Assembly: GCF_030272615.1 (NCBI RefSeq)
Contig: NW_026729150.1
Coordinates: forward strand, 108,399-172,398
DNA: 64,000 bases
Source: Cryptomeria japonica
Taxonomy: Eukaryota; Streptophyta; Pinopsida; Cupressales; Cupressaceae
Direction: 5' to 3'
In this document: in pieces, positions 36,601 through 47,112 of the stretch
Layout: every line of letters starts with the position of its first letter
How positions within the stretch are numbered: the stretch's first letter is position 1
Translations under genes and position numbers: made by a program
The notes under the pieces: generated by a model
What the model saw: the letters and a program-made list of their open reading frames with translations, nothing else
Database searches by the model: none
Told to the model about the DNA's origin: nothing

Positions 36601-37767
36601 ATGGAGCAACCACAGGGGTTTGTTAAGGATCCTTCACTTATGTGTCGACTTCGAATGTCTCTCTATGGCCTCAAACAGGCTCCTCGAGCTTGGTATGCCA
36701 AGATGGACTCATTCCTTCTAATAGTTGGTTTCACTCAGTGCCATTCTGATCTGAACGTATACATTCTGCAATAGGATGAAACTCTCACATTTCTGGTTCT
36801 CTATGTTGATGACTTGTTACTCACAAGGAGTCACTCATCCACCATCAAAGCAGTGAAAATTGCTCCACATGATAGATTTTTGATGTCAGACTTGGGTCTT
36901 CTGCATTACTTCTTGGGAATTGAGATCACTCAATCATCTTCAAGAATCTTCCTTGGACAACCCAAGTATGCACTTGATATGCTCTCCAGATTTCACATGG
37001 CTGATTGTAAGCCTGCACCTACTCCATTTTTGTCAGGGGTCAAACTTGAGGCTAAGTTCTCTTCACCCTTGGTTGATGGCACTTTATATCGATAGCTTGT
37101 TGGAAGCCTCATTTATTTGACTCATATAAGACCCGACATTTCTTATGCTGTGGGCATGGTCTCTAGATTCATCCAAGAGCCACATGAGTTGCATTGGAAA
37201 GCAGCTAAGCGGATCCTCCACTACATTCAGGGTACTCACAATTATGGAATTCAGTATGTAGCAGGTGTGGATATTGACTTGGTAGGATATACGGATTCAG
37301 ATTGGGCAGGTGATTCTCAGGATCGCAAGTCTACTTCTGGGTATTGCTTCTCACTTGGTTCTGGTCCAGTTTGTTGGTTGAGCAAGAAGCAGTCTGCAAT
37401 TGCTCTTTCATCGACAGAGGCCAAGTATCAAGGGGCAGTCAATGCCACCACTGAGGCTATTTGGCTTCAAAATATTCTTACTGAGTTTGGTATTCCCATT
37501 AGAAAGCCTACCATTATCTTTTGTGATAATCAGAGTGCTATACAGATCTCAAGAAATCCAGTTCATCATCAGAGGATGAAACACATTGAGATACATATGC
37601 ACTACATTCGAGAGCTGATTCAAGAAGGCATCATTGATCTTAAGTATTGTTCTACATCGGAGCAAACTGCAGACATCTTCACCAAACCTTTCACCCAAAG
37701 CAAGTTCCTTCATTTGCGATCTTTGCTTGGGATGCAAAAGGTGTCTACTTCAGGAGGGGCTTCTTAG
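33646..37767 (+). pseudogene. Copia gag-pol polyprotein, one frame broken only by seven stop codons
   Basis: A single frame of 1,373 codons. Gag starts MDASTVPLL. A zinc knuckle near 34416 reads CSYWKRLGHDEHKC, with Trp where the second Cys is expected. Protease: WIIDSGASHH (about 34633). Integrase: zinc-binding LWHQQFGHLN, then catalytic stretch with HSDLAGPF, DDFSRYTW and LRTDNGGEYV. Reverse transcriptase: QMDVKSAFLHGD and YVDDLLLT (about 36802). RNase H: YTDSDWAGD and STEAKYQGA. Stops: TAG at 34030, 35140, 35485, 36772, 37093 and TGA at 35530, 36241. The TAGs fall where the family usually has Gln, and 35530 where it has Arg. The rest is well preserved. Confidence 0.95.
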
Positions 37768-37921
37768 TCCTTCATTCTTTCTCTCTCTATTTAGGGGGGT
37801 CTATTCCTCTTATGGGGGGGCTTCTTCTTTTGGGGGGGATATTTATGTACATGGGTACCTAACATGGCCTCATTTGCCGGGACCCATCTTTTCACCCACC
37901 TAAGCTACGCTTAAGGGGGGG
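37768..37921 (+). other. 3' non-coding region with repeated G-runs and the polypurine tract
   Basis: Four runs of six or more G (about 37794, 37815, 37833 and 37915) lie in 150 bp. The last, AAGGGGGGG, abuts the 3' LTR and is the polypurine tract. Confidence 0.85.
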
Positions 37922-38582
37922 TGTTAGTGTAGGTTTTTTTATTTTCCTTATGTTAGGGGTTATTTATTTTTCCTACACATATATTATTAAGCTTGCTTAG
38001 GTTATTAGGTGTGGTTAATATGAGGACACGTGGCGGAATACATTAGCTACATGTGTAACTCTCCACCTCACATGGGTAGTTGAGTTACACACCCTCTTTT
38101 GGCTTGTTGTGCCACCTCTCAGAACCACTATTTTTTCATTTCCTAAGTGGGTTATGGGGTAGTTGGGTTTCTCACCCTCTTTTGGCCTTATGTGCCACCT
38201 CTTATAACTCCTTTTTTGTTTTCATGTAAGGAGGTTATGCCACATGTTTTGACATTTACCAATTAGGTAGAAACCTCCCACCTTTTATGGGGTAGTAGGT
38301 AAAACCTCCCACTTTTTATGGAGGTGGGAGTTAATGCACCTCTTGGTTGTATATGCTATTATTTTTCTATATAATAAGCAATATACTCTCACCTTCACTA
38401 GTTAAGTGATAGCTCAGTGAGAGTCTTCTCTAAATTCTCTTCTTTATCTCTAATTTTCTCTCATATCAGATTTATCTTCATTCAGCTATTTTGATCTTCG
38501 ATCATCCATTGCTTGGAGTTGCATTTGATCTATGACCAACATCAGATCCTAGCTCGATTCTTGCTTCTCATAGAATTTAACA
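37922..38582 (+). repeat. 3' LTR of the Copia element
   Basis: 661 bp, starting TGTTAGTG after the polypurine tract and ending TTTAACA, followed by the second GTAAT. Nearly identical to 31943-32603. Confidence 0.97.
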
Positions 38583-38587
38583 GTAAT

Positions 38588-39186
38588 TGTTGTAGTTACA
38601 AAACTAACTCACATGACAATCCCATGATGCAAGCAAAGGTTGTGGAATCTATATACCTACCAATTCATTTTATTAAAAGTGTCTAAAGATTTCTCACCAA
38701 ATTTTTTATGTCCATAACCTGCAATCATTATAAACCATGATACCACATTTCTTTGAGGCATTTAAGAAGTTCAAGGGCATTGTGTACGTTTCAATAATTT
38801 GCATACTTGTAGAGTATTGTGGGAGTTACAAATACAATAGCTGACAAAATTTTCATTCTACTATGATGGAGGTCCTTACATTGTTTCAAACTCTCATTTT
38901 GACATAGATTGGGAGGATATCGACATAGTTTGGGTAGTTTAGTTGTATGCTTGTCAAGTTATTTTGGTTGATATGTGCATATCAAAAGATAGTAAACTGA
39001 TATCTGAATTTCCATAGCTTTGTGAGTATTGAAAATGTGACCATTCCATATTTTAAATTTTCCCTTTTATCCTTCACAATCACCTAACTTAGAGTTAGAT
39101 AAAAGCTGGTGAGAATGAATTCTGCAAAGTTGATAATAAGATACCAATGAGATCACTAAACCCAAAATATGAGACAAACAAACTCA
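38588..39186 (-). repeat. Second half of the 3' LTR of the older minus-strand element
   Basis: Continues the LTR interrupted at 31942. It matches 41100-41708, including ATAGCTGACAAAAT and the terminal AACTCA. Confidence 0.8.
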
Positions 39187-39361
39187 CGTGATAGGTATGA
39201 AATTTGTGAGAATAACTTCACAATATGTGGTTAAGTAGTCAAACTAATCTTCTTGGTTGTAAACAACCTACAGTAAACCCCATTACTACTTTAGGTACAT
39301 AAAAAGTCTTCTTCCTTCACCTCTTCCAGCACTTAGCTAGTGGACTTGCCGATCTCCTTCG

Positions 39362-40130
39362 CTAAGTGTGCCCTCTTCTCTTCTTCCCTCTCCTAGACTC
39401 ACATCCATTGTATACCATCCTCCTTTTCCAAAGGCATTCCCCTCTCTTTTTCTCCTTTGTGGGATCCAACCCACTATCAACCAACCTCCTTGACAAAATC
39501 TCACTGGTATTATCCTCTATTAGTTCCTCACACAAAGACTCCACAACCCCATACAAATATACAACATTCATTTCCACTTTCTACAACTTTGACATGCTCA
39601 TATACAATATCTACTTGCATTTAAAATTCATCCTTATTCATCTTTATTTTGCCAAAATCAAAAAACTTATTTACCTCCTCAGCCACTACAATATCTTCTT
39701 TATCACCTTCTATTGCAACTATAACTTCTTCAGGTAGCTCAAATCCATTTTCTTTCTCATCTTTACTCAGCACAATCTGTTCTGTGAGAAATGTACCATC
39801 CTCTTCTGGTTCTTGATCAACCTTTTCTATGACCTTTACGTTCTAACCTTCATCTTCTACCTCAATCTATGAGGTATTTTCTTCTCCATCACTTTCATTC
39901 ACCAATTGATGGTCCACTACAACCATTTTCTCTTCTTGTCTTTCTTCATTTGTCTTTTCACTAGTGTGAGTTGCTCTCATATCTTTTGCCTTTTTATTGC
40001 AACTATCCTTTCTCATCTCTCTCTTTATCCCTTCCAAGGCATCTCATGCCTCTTGCCTCAATTTTTGTGCTTTCCTCTCAAATATAGTCATCCATCTCTT
40101 CTTTCCCCTTTTCTCTAACATGAGGATTAT
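39362..40130 (-). pseudogene. Decayed acidic, Lys/Glu-rich coiled-coil ORF inside the non-autonomous LTR element
   Basis: Reading leftwards from about 40105, the frame begins MTIFERKAQKLRQEA, then DALEGIKREMRKDS, then a Glu/Asp/Lys-rich part (for example EKVDQEPEEDGTFL and LSKDEKENGF) with several stops. A shift leads to the frame 39577-39362, which ends basic (RRGKKRRGHT). No zinc knuckle or enzymatic motif is present. It may be a gag-like relic or a captured host exon; I do not recognise the family. Confidence 0.5.
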
Positions 40131-40344
40131 AAAAACCTAACAAATAAAAAACCCTCACTTTTTCTTTATTTTCTCCATCAATTACTTTCAGTCTTCTTAG
40201 CTCTCACTATTGCAAGACTCCTCCAAACTTCCACCAGTTTCTCAACCTCCTATCATACTCTCACTGCTTTATTCTCTTCCCACTCTCAGGTCCTAGCATA
40301 GGCTGCCTTACGTTTGATGCTTTGCCTATACACTCAAAACCTTT

Positions 40345-40357
40345 GGTTCTAATACCA
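40345..40357 (-). other. Primer-binding site of the minus-strand LTR element
   Basis: Plus-strand GGTTCTAATACCA is the complement of TGGTATTAGAACC, two changes from the standard TGGTATCAGAGCC. It lies two bases from the LTR end (TGATGCAAGG at 40360 on the plus strand), in the orientation expected for a minus-strand element. Confidence 0.75.
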
Positions 40358-40359
40358 TT

Positions 40360-41708
40360 TGATGCAAGGAAAAACCTTCTCTTGAGCATTCAAATACAAA
40401 ACATAAATCTACATTGGTAGATTCTCTCTTCTCTCATATTACACAAAAGATTGCAGCAAGCAACAAAGTCTACTTCAAATTAAAAATTAATATTAGGAAC
40501 AAATTCAATTATGTTTGACCTCTTCAATGACCTTCCTCACAAATTTTGAAACTCACTCTTTTCTTCTACACAACCATTGACACAAGTGCCTTCTTCCTCC
40601 TACCCTATGAAGCCCCACTTTCTCACTTTCTCAACCCACACTTACTCACCATGCTACCTTGCGTTGTTTCCCTTCCTCCTTGTATCACACATACTCTTTC
40701 ACCACCAATTCAAGCTCTATCAAATAGCTGAATACATTGATGGATATCAAATTCCTTGCTCAATGAAGATGCACCATCATTTTTTATTCTTCCTTAGTTG
40801 GTGTCCTTTCTCATTCCTTTTACTAATTTTTTCTTTCTATTCAATTCATATTCCTTTGAGTCCATTCATCACTAGAGGGTTGAATAGTTAATGCAAGACA
40901 TTTCAAATGCATGTCATTTTTCTTTTGTATTAAAACATTTAGAATGCATTCATTTGGTCGGCTAATTGATGAATGTGCTTTTCAATCAATGTCATTCAAA
41001 TTGTCATTTGATTGGCCTTCTTTCCTTCAAACCCCTATAGTCTATTTTCTTGCTAAATAGTTTCAAATTAACATCTGGAAATTGTATTTGATGCAATTTT
41101 TTTTACTTACAAAATTAACTCACATGCATACCGTATGATGTAGGCAAAGGTTTTGAAATCTATAATCCTGCTAATTCATTTTTCTTAAAAGTGTGTAGAG
41201 CCTTCTACCCATATTCATTTTATGTATACCCTAAAAATATTGTAAACCACAATACCACATTTCTTTGAGGCATTTAAGTAGTTCACAGTATTTGTCTATG
41301 TTTCCACAATTTGCATACATTTAGACTACGGTGGTAGTTACAAATACAATAGCTGACAAAATCTTCTTTCTCCTTCAATGGAGGTCCTTACTCTATTTCA
41401 AGCTCCCATTTTGACACAAATTAGGAGGATGGCGATATAGGTTGTGTAATTTAGTTGTATGCTTGCCAAGTTCTTTTCCTTGAGATCTATTTTGTGCATA
41501 TCAAAAGAGAGTAAACCAATATATGAGTCAGATCCATATAGCTTTCTGAGTGTTCAGTGTGACCATTATGTATTTTAAACTTTCTCTTTTATCTTTCACA
41601 ATTACCTAACTTAGAATTATATTGAACATGGTGATAATGAATTTTGTAAAGCAAATAAGAAGATTCCAATGAGACTATTGAACTAAAAATTTGAAACAAA
41701 TAAACTCA
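40360..41708 (-). repeat. 5' LTR of the minus-strand LTR element
   Basis: 1,349 bp, starting TGATGC and ending AACTCA on the plus strand. It matches the split left LTR. The right end lies about 40 bp from a fossil of the lectin receptor kinase domain. Confidence 0.75.
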
Positions 41709-41744
41709 AAGAATTTGTTTTTTTTGGTGTTGATCGCATATGAG

Positions 41745-42568
41745 TTGGCATGCCTCTACACCACCTTCACATCTCTAAGCACAACTCACTGCTCACAAAC
41801 CTCATGAAGGTAAACAAGAGAAAAGGCTATATTTGAAATACTATAGTACCTTCAATCCCAATCCATGATACTCTTTGTCTTTGCAAATAAATAGTTATCT
41901 AGACTTTCATTTGGTAAGAATTAGTGGACCAAAGAAATTTGCCTCTTTGGTGGCTCCACCCCAAGAGTTGTATGGTGTCTTAGCTTACTGATTATGGTAA
42001 CTTTTGAAACACTTTATTTCCTTCCTTGTTTCTATTGTGTAAGCAGAAGCATAAACTTAGAAGATCAAATATTGTAGCACAAATTAGTTGTAAAGAAATA
42101 ATGAAAAGAATAAAATGGAATAATAGAACAAACATAAGAAGCTAATTTATGGGAAGTAAAACCTTGACAAAACATCAATAAAATATCCATCGGACAAGGT
42201 GTCAATATTCTTATTATTCAAAAAAAACAATTACAATCCTCACAATTGTTGCTATCATAATTTCTCTTGCAATCTACAATTCTATAACTGCTCTTGCAAT
42301 TTGAATACCTAAATATAGGTAAAACATGTGTTATTCCTCAAGACAACAAAGATATATAGAATATCCTCAAAATGACAACCATCACTAAACATAGATAAAA
42401 CCTATTTTATTCCTTTAAGAAAATTAGAAATTTTCTTTTAAAGATTAAAAACTATTTTCTTTCTTAAAAAATAAGATATAATTTATTTATTTATTTTTGT
42501 TTTATTGGTGAATTGTTATCACAATCGTAATGGTTTCGAACCCTTAGATATTCTCTTCATACCCACAA
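41745..42568 (-). pseudogene. Lectin receptor kinase fossil (kinase domain), split by a 500-bp insertion
   Basis: The plus-strand text of 41745-42032 follows that of 27002-27285 word for word with substitutions and small indels, for example CTCATGAAGGTAAACAAGAG, CAATCCCAATCCATGA, AATAAATAGTTATC and TGGTGGC(T/A)CCACCCCAAGAG. It resumes at 42533-42568 (TTTCGAACCCTTAGATATTC). Together they cover about residues 375-475 of the intact protein (N-lobe to catalytic loop). Reading frame is lost. The left end stops near the minus-strand LTR element, and the right end joins a truncated Copia element. Confidence 0.9.
42033..42532. mobile_element. 500-bp insertion in the kinase fossil, flanked by GTTTC duplication
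   Basis: GTTTC at 42028-42032 is repeated at 42533-42537, and the kinase similarity continues without a gap once the 500 bp are removed. The insert is AT-rich and non-coding. Its reverse complement has LTR-like words (for example AAGGTTTTACTTCCCATAAA). It lacks TG...CA ends (TATTGTG...GTAATG), so the element type is not settled; a solo LTR is one possibility. Confidence 0.7.
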
Positions 42569-43969
42569 ACTATGAAAATGTAAATGCCCATACCGGAGAT
42601 GCCATAACCAACTTGAATCCTCATAAGCCATATTTGCCAAACTTTTGTTATGTTCACCAAACCTCAAGGGGAACATCCTATTTCTTGTCATAGGAACAAC
42701 AGTGATCACCCTATTATCCTTATTCTTATCATAGATAGTACAAGTCTTATTCTCAAAGACTACTTTATAATTTTTCTCACATAGCTGCCCAACACTTAAC
42801 AAATTGTGCTTCAATTGTGGAGTATAATAAATATCATGAATACTCTTTATACCTTCTTTTGTTTGGACCTCCATAGCTCCTTTGGCAGCAACCTCCAATG
42901 ATTTATCATCACCAAGCTGGATCTTGCATTTGAAACTTCCATCCTTTGTTGAAAACAATTTCTCATTTCCTGTCATATGGTTAGAGCATCCAGAATCTAG
43001 GTACCAAACATCTTTAATAATATTTTCACCCTTGGCATAAGATAAAAATAAGTGATCAGGAGGATTCTCACTACTTTCTTGAGCATAGTTAGCACTTTTA
43101 CCTTCTTTCAATCTGCATTCTCTTTCAAAGTGGCCATACCTATTACAATGGTAACATTGAACATTTTTCTTATCAAATCTGCCTCTACCTCTTCCTCTAA
43201 AACCACCACTTCCTTTTGAGCCACCTCTTCCTCTACCTCTTGAAGAATTTTGGCTTTGCCCTTTACCTTGGCCTTGATTGATTTTGGCACTACTACTGCT
43301 TGCATCTTCATTTTTTGTGATGAGCAATTTAGAGGAAAATGCTTTCTCTACACCTTCAAAAGAATCTTTCAATCTTTCTTCATGAGACATCAAGGATCCA
43401 ACCAGTTGATCAAACTATAGTTTTTTCAAATCCTTGCTTTCTTCTATGATTATTGCTACATGATTCCATCTGGGTGTCAAAGATCTCAACACCTTTTTTA
43501 TCAAAACTTCATTGCTTACAATTTCTCCAAGTGTAGCCATTTTATTGACCACATCTTTGACTCTGACACAATAATCACTTATACTTTCAGCTTCTTGCAT
43601 CTTCAAATTCTTGAACTCTCGCTTCAATGTCTGAAGCTTGACCACTTTAACTTGATCACTACCCTGGTAAGCTTCTTGTAGAGTCTTCCAAGCATCTTTG
43701 GCAGTTGATGCTCCTGATATTCTTGGAAATAAGCTCTTATCAAGAGCTATCTGAATGTGAAACAAAGCTTGAGCATTCCTTTTCCTTGCTTCCTTTCTTG
43801 TTGTTTTTTCATTGCCTGTAAGGGCATTCCAATTAGTTGGCTCTTGATAACCTGATTCAATAATCTCCCACAAATCTTTTCTAATAAAAAAGGTCAGCAT
43901 CTTAATGCACCAATAATCATAATCATTCCCATCAAATTCTGGAACGGGCATATGGTTAGAATTCGACAT
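42566..43969 (-). pseudogene. Copia gag-protease fragment
   Basis: Starts MSNSNHMPVPEFDGNDYDYW. Gag runs to a single in-frame TAG (about 43412) after ESKDLKKL, then resumes in the same frame with FDQLVGSLMSHEE. Next come an RG-rich stretch, a zinc knuckle CYHCNRYGHFEREC (near 43130) and the protease motif YLDSGCSNHMTG (near 42980). The frame ends in the integrase zinc-binding start (SSWLWHLRYGHL). The same TAG is present in the copy at 58.6 kb. Truncated by the junction with the kinase fossil. Confidence 0.9.
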
Positions 43970-44024
43970 GATTAACTTTGGAAAAATTTCAACAATAAAA
44001 CTTTAACCCAAAACAATTTTACCT

Positions 44025-44036
44025 GCTCTGATACCA
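44025..44036 (-). other. Primer-binding site of the truncated Copia element
   Basis: Plus-strand GCTCTGATACCA is the exact complement of TGGTATCAGAGC, two bases from the LTR end at 44039. Confidence 0.9.
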
Positions 44037-44038
44037 CT

Positions 44039-44519
44039 TGTAGAATTTTGAACCTGACCTATCCTCTATGAACCAACTGATTAGCAAACAATAACAACAA
44101 AAAGAAGAAAACACCAATATCTCTATTGAAGCTTAATTAAAAAATTACATAGAGGCTGTATATATAATGAATTTGCAGTCTAGAAGAATAAATAATAACT
44201 ACAATTCTAAATATATTCCTAGCTTTGCATGGAAAGCTACTAAGGCTCTCAAACTAAAAAAACAAAACTACTCCCTAAATTAAGAATACAATAAGTGCAT
44301 GCACAACATGCTTTATTTACTAAAAACAAACTCATGCAAAAAGAAAAACTAAGAATAGTCCTAAGGATTCATGCATGCTGGAGTACATGCTTTATTTGCA
44401 TGAATAAACAAAAAAAAACTATTAACTAAAAATAGCTTATGCATGGTGATGAATGGATAGCTTCATGTCCAAACTGGAGTTGCATTGAGCTGCATGCTAG
44501 AGCAGCATCACTTATCAAA
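44039..44519 (-). repeat. 5' LTR of the truncated Copia element
   Basis: About 481 bp, matching the complete LTR at 54599-55086. On the plus strand it starts TGTAGAATTTTGAAC; its outer end reads TATCAAAA where the sister copy has TATCAACA. A TATA-like TATATATA lies at about 44160. Confidence 0.85.
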
Positions 44520-46703
44520 AAATCTCCTACTCCTTCCATTTTGCCCACGTGTTAGTTTTTTTACAGATAGTTTGTTTCTATTTGGCTTGATATCTCCAAT
44601 GTCTATTTAGTTATAAAATATATTACTCCTAATAAATCAAATATATTAATAGAGATTTATATAATATGCTCAAACCTTACATTACAATGAATTAAACTCA
44701 ACTTAAATTTTGACAAAATGCCCTAAACAAAAGGAACATAAAGGTAGCTACAATTTTAATCTATGGTCTCCGAACATCTATAGTTCATAGTAAACTTATC
44801 AACATTAACAACTGTAAGCAATATTCAACAAATCTACAACAAATCTGTTATAATCTAGGTTGTGAGAGGATCAAAGTTATAATTTCTGCAACAAATCTAC
44901 TAAAATTACACATAATTTAAGTATAAAATGTGAGAGAAAGAATAGAAAGAGGAAAAAAAAACATATCAGAGGTGCTTGTGAAGCATTCTGAGTGAAAAGA
45001 CAGAATACTTCAGTTGGATCAAATGACCACCAAGATTTTATAACAAACTAAAGATATATACATTCCACAGTTTTTGTTAATTATAATTGTCAAGTATGCT
45101 AAGTTCTTTCAGGCACAATTTACTAACATCTACATCCCATCAGAAAACATTGCAAGATGGTAGATACATGCATGGTAATTGAAAGGCAATATTGCATATA
45201 TGATTATAATTCATCAGAGCATGCCTAGCCCATTGACATAGACAATCAATTTTTTATATATAAGAATTGTTGCAATATCTTAAAAGTTGTGTTTTGCAAT
45301 GGAAATTGGCCTTCTTTGACCATTCTTTTTCTTTCCTGTTGCATATATCTATAAAGTAATAGATCAGATAAATCCTAATTTTAAACCAATTAAACTGTCA
45401 TGTACTCATAACAAATGGACATACATATATACATATAACACTAAAATGATTCTTCTTATTCACTATCTTTGTATTTTTCATTAGCTTTCGATCCACAGTG
45501 TTACAGGCTCCTCCCATATTTCAGTCTAAAGGCTAATTAATTGCTAAAAAGGTATTTGAATTTACAATCTTCTATTTATTTGGGCCATTGCTGGATTTTT
45601 TTAAAATAAATGTTTCTATCTTTTAAATAAAAAATTGATATCTAGTGTTATAATCTTCCAACAATAGATTATAAAATCTTTGTTTTCATTGAGTTTAAAT
45701 TGCAATAAATTATATTTTTTAATAAAAATAATTACATTCTAATTCAATGGACCACTCAACTCCTAACCAGAATTCTTAGCAGCTAAAAAAACTTTGAAGA
45801 CATTATTTGGGTCTTTTGCACTGTGGTCTTAAATTTTCTTTGCAATTTTGTCATGTATTTGTAAGAAAAACCAATTTGTTTTCCCTTACATTTCCTCTGA
45901 TCTTTTATAATTTAGTTTTTCCAAGCATTGATAGCATCTAACAGTCAAACTGTACTTTCAGGCTGGCGGCTGGCATTTTATTCACGTAAGTAGATATTTT
46001 AGTATAAGAGCTCTTTTTCCAGGTCAAGAGGGCTTTTGTAAGTATCTTGAGTTCAGTTCCAAACTTTCATATTGTAATTTTCCATTCTTAATGATTATTC
46101 ATTATTTACAATTCTAGAATAGTGGGAGAACTTGCAAGAAACCAAGCTGATTGGTTTCATAGGTAACCAGTTAAATACTATCAAAAATTCTATTGTATTT
46201 TTCATATGATGGTCTGATTTTCTATAAAATTTTGAAATATTGTTAAAGCGTATATATAAGATTTCATTTGGTCAAAATATGTATAATTTCCTCGTATTGC
46301 CTTCATTAATTCTTCCTTTGGGTTAAACAATTTGTCTTCCTTTATATTTATCATGTCATCTAAACAGTCATCTATTAGGCAATTTGTGAATTTTTGTTGA
46401 TATGTCAATCTTAAAGAACTTTGATACTCAGAAAGTAAAAACTTTGAAAAAAAGTTTAACTAAAATATGTAAAATGTTTCATTTGCTTTTTTGATTTATT
46501 TAATCAATTGTGAGTACTAAAAAGGAATAAAAAGGAAAGTTGTTAATTATAGTCAAAGGCAAAGGTTTATATAATAGATTTGAAAATATGTACATATTCC
46601 TCAAGCACTCTACATTTTGTTTTACCATTGCGCATCCAAAATTCAAAAGAAAAAGTATGTTTGAAACAAGTATTACTATAACTTTAAATTTGTAACCTGC
46701 AAT
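44520..46703. other. AT-rich sequence with a few exon-like blocks, no supported gene
   Basis: Mostly non-coding. A block at 46119-46163 has an acceptor-like CTAG before it and a donor-like GTAACC after it and can be read as VGELARNQADWFHR. It may be a captured exon, but the parent gene is not recognised. Confidence 0.3.
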
Positions 46704-47030
46704 CATGTTGCAAAATCAAATTTAATGGAAACAACGGTTTTGAAAACAAATATTATTGTAATTTGAAATTGATGTTTCATTCTATTCTTATACTTCTTAG
46801 TAATTATGAATACTGATATGTTACTATTAATTGCAAATAGCAGCAACATTTGACACAAGGAACAAGTCTAGCAAATTCTCAATCACCATATTAAAAGGTA
46901 GGTTTTTTCACACATTTTCTATTCCTTATAGTTAGCAGTCTATAATTTCCATTCATGTTGCAAAATTAAATTTTAAGGAAACAATTGTTTTGAAGACAAA
47001 TATTACTATAATTTGAAATTGATGTTTTAT
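46704..47030. repeat. Direct repeat of 77 bp, 250 bp apart
   Basis: 46704-46780 and 46954-47030 share CATGTTGCAAAAT, GGAAACAA, TTTTGAA and TAATTTGAAATTGATGTTT in order, with about ten differences. Confidence 0.8.
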
Positions 47031-47112
47031 TGCTTCTTGAATTTGAAGAATTACTATGATAAAATCTAGCATGTTAAATTCAAATATGCATTGATATTAA
47101 ATCTAGTTAGGT

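Larger units (their letters stand above)
31943..38582 (+). mobile_element. Complete Copia LTR retrotransposon, 6,640 bp, TSD GTAAT
   Basis: Two 661-bp LTRs (31943-32603 and 37922-38582) begin TGTTAGTGTAGG and end TTTAACA. GTAAT is duplicated at 31938-31942 and 38583-38587. PBS at 32604, polypurine tract at 37914-37921. By eye the LTRs differ at about 17 of 661 sites (about 2.6%), 11 of them transitions. The domain order protease, integrase, reverse transcriptase, RNase H defines Copia. It interrupts the left LTR of the older minus-strand element. The coding frame has seven stops and no frameshift, so it can no longer move on its own. Confidence 0.97.
31226..41708 (-). mobile_element. Non-autonomous LTR retrotransposon (minus strand) with a Copia element nested in its 3' LTR
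   Basis: The segments 31226-31942 plus 38588-39186 together match 40360-41708 (about 1.35 kb) in the same direction and order, for example GCTGAATA(T/C)ATTGATGG, TTCAATTCATATTCCTTTGA and ATACCACATTTCTTTGAGGC. Both copies end AACTCA. A primer-binding site complement lies at 40345-40357, which makes the right copy the 5' LTR. The interior is only 1.17 kb and has no pol domain. The left LTR is split by a complete Copia element and lacks about its first 40 bp. LTR divergence is clearly higher than that of the nested Copia, so this element is older. Confidence 0.75.
42566..44519 (-). mobile_element. 5' part of a Copia element (LTR, gag, protease, start of integrase), 3'-truncated
   Basis: Reading leftwards: 5' LTR 44519-44039, PBS at 44036-44025 (TGGTATCAGAGC exactly), then gag-protease to 42566, where similarity to the sister copy at 57745-59220 ends and the kinase fossil begins. 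Integrase core, reverse transcriptase, RNase H and 3' LTR are absent. The junction shows a few bases shared between the two partners, as after a deletion. Confidence 0.9.
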
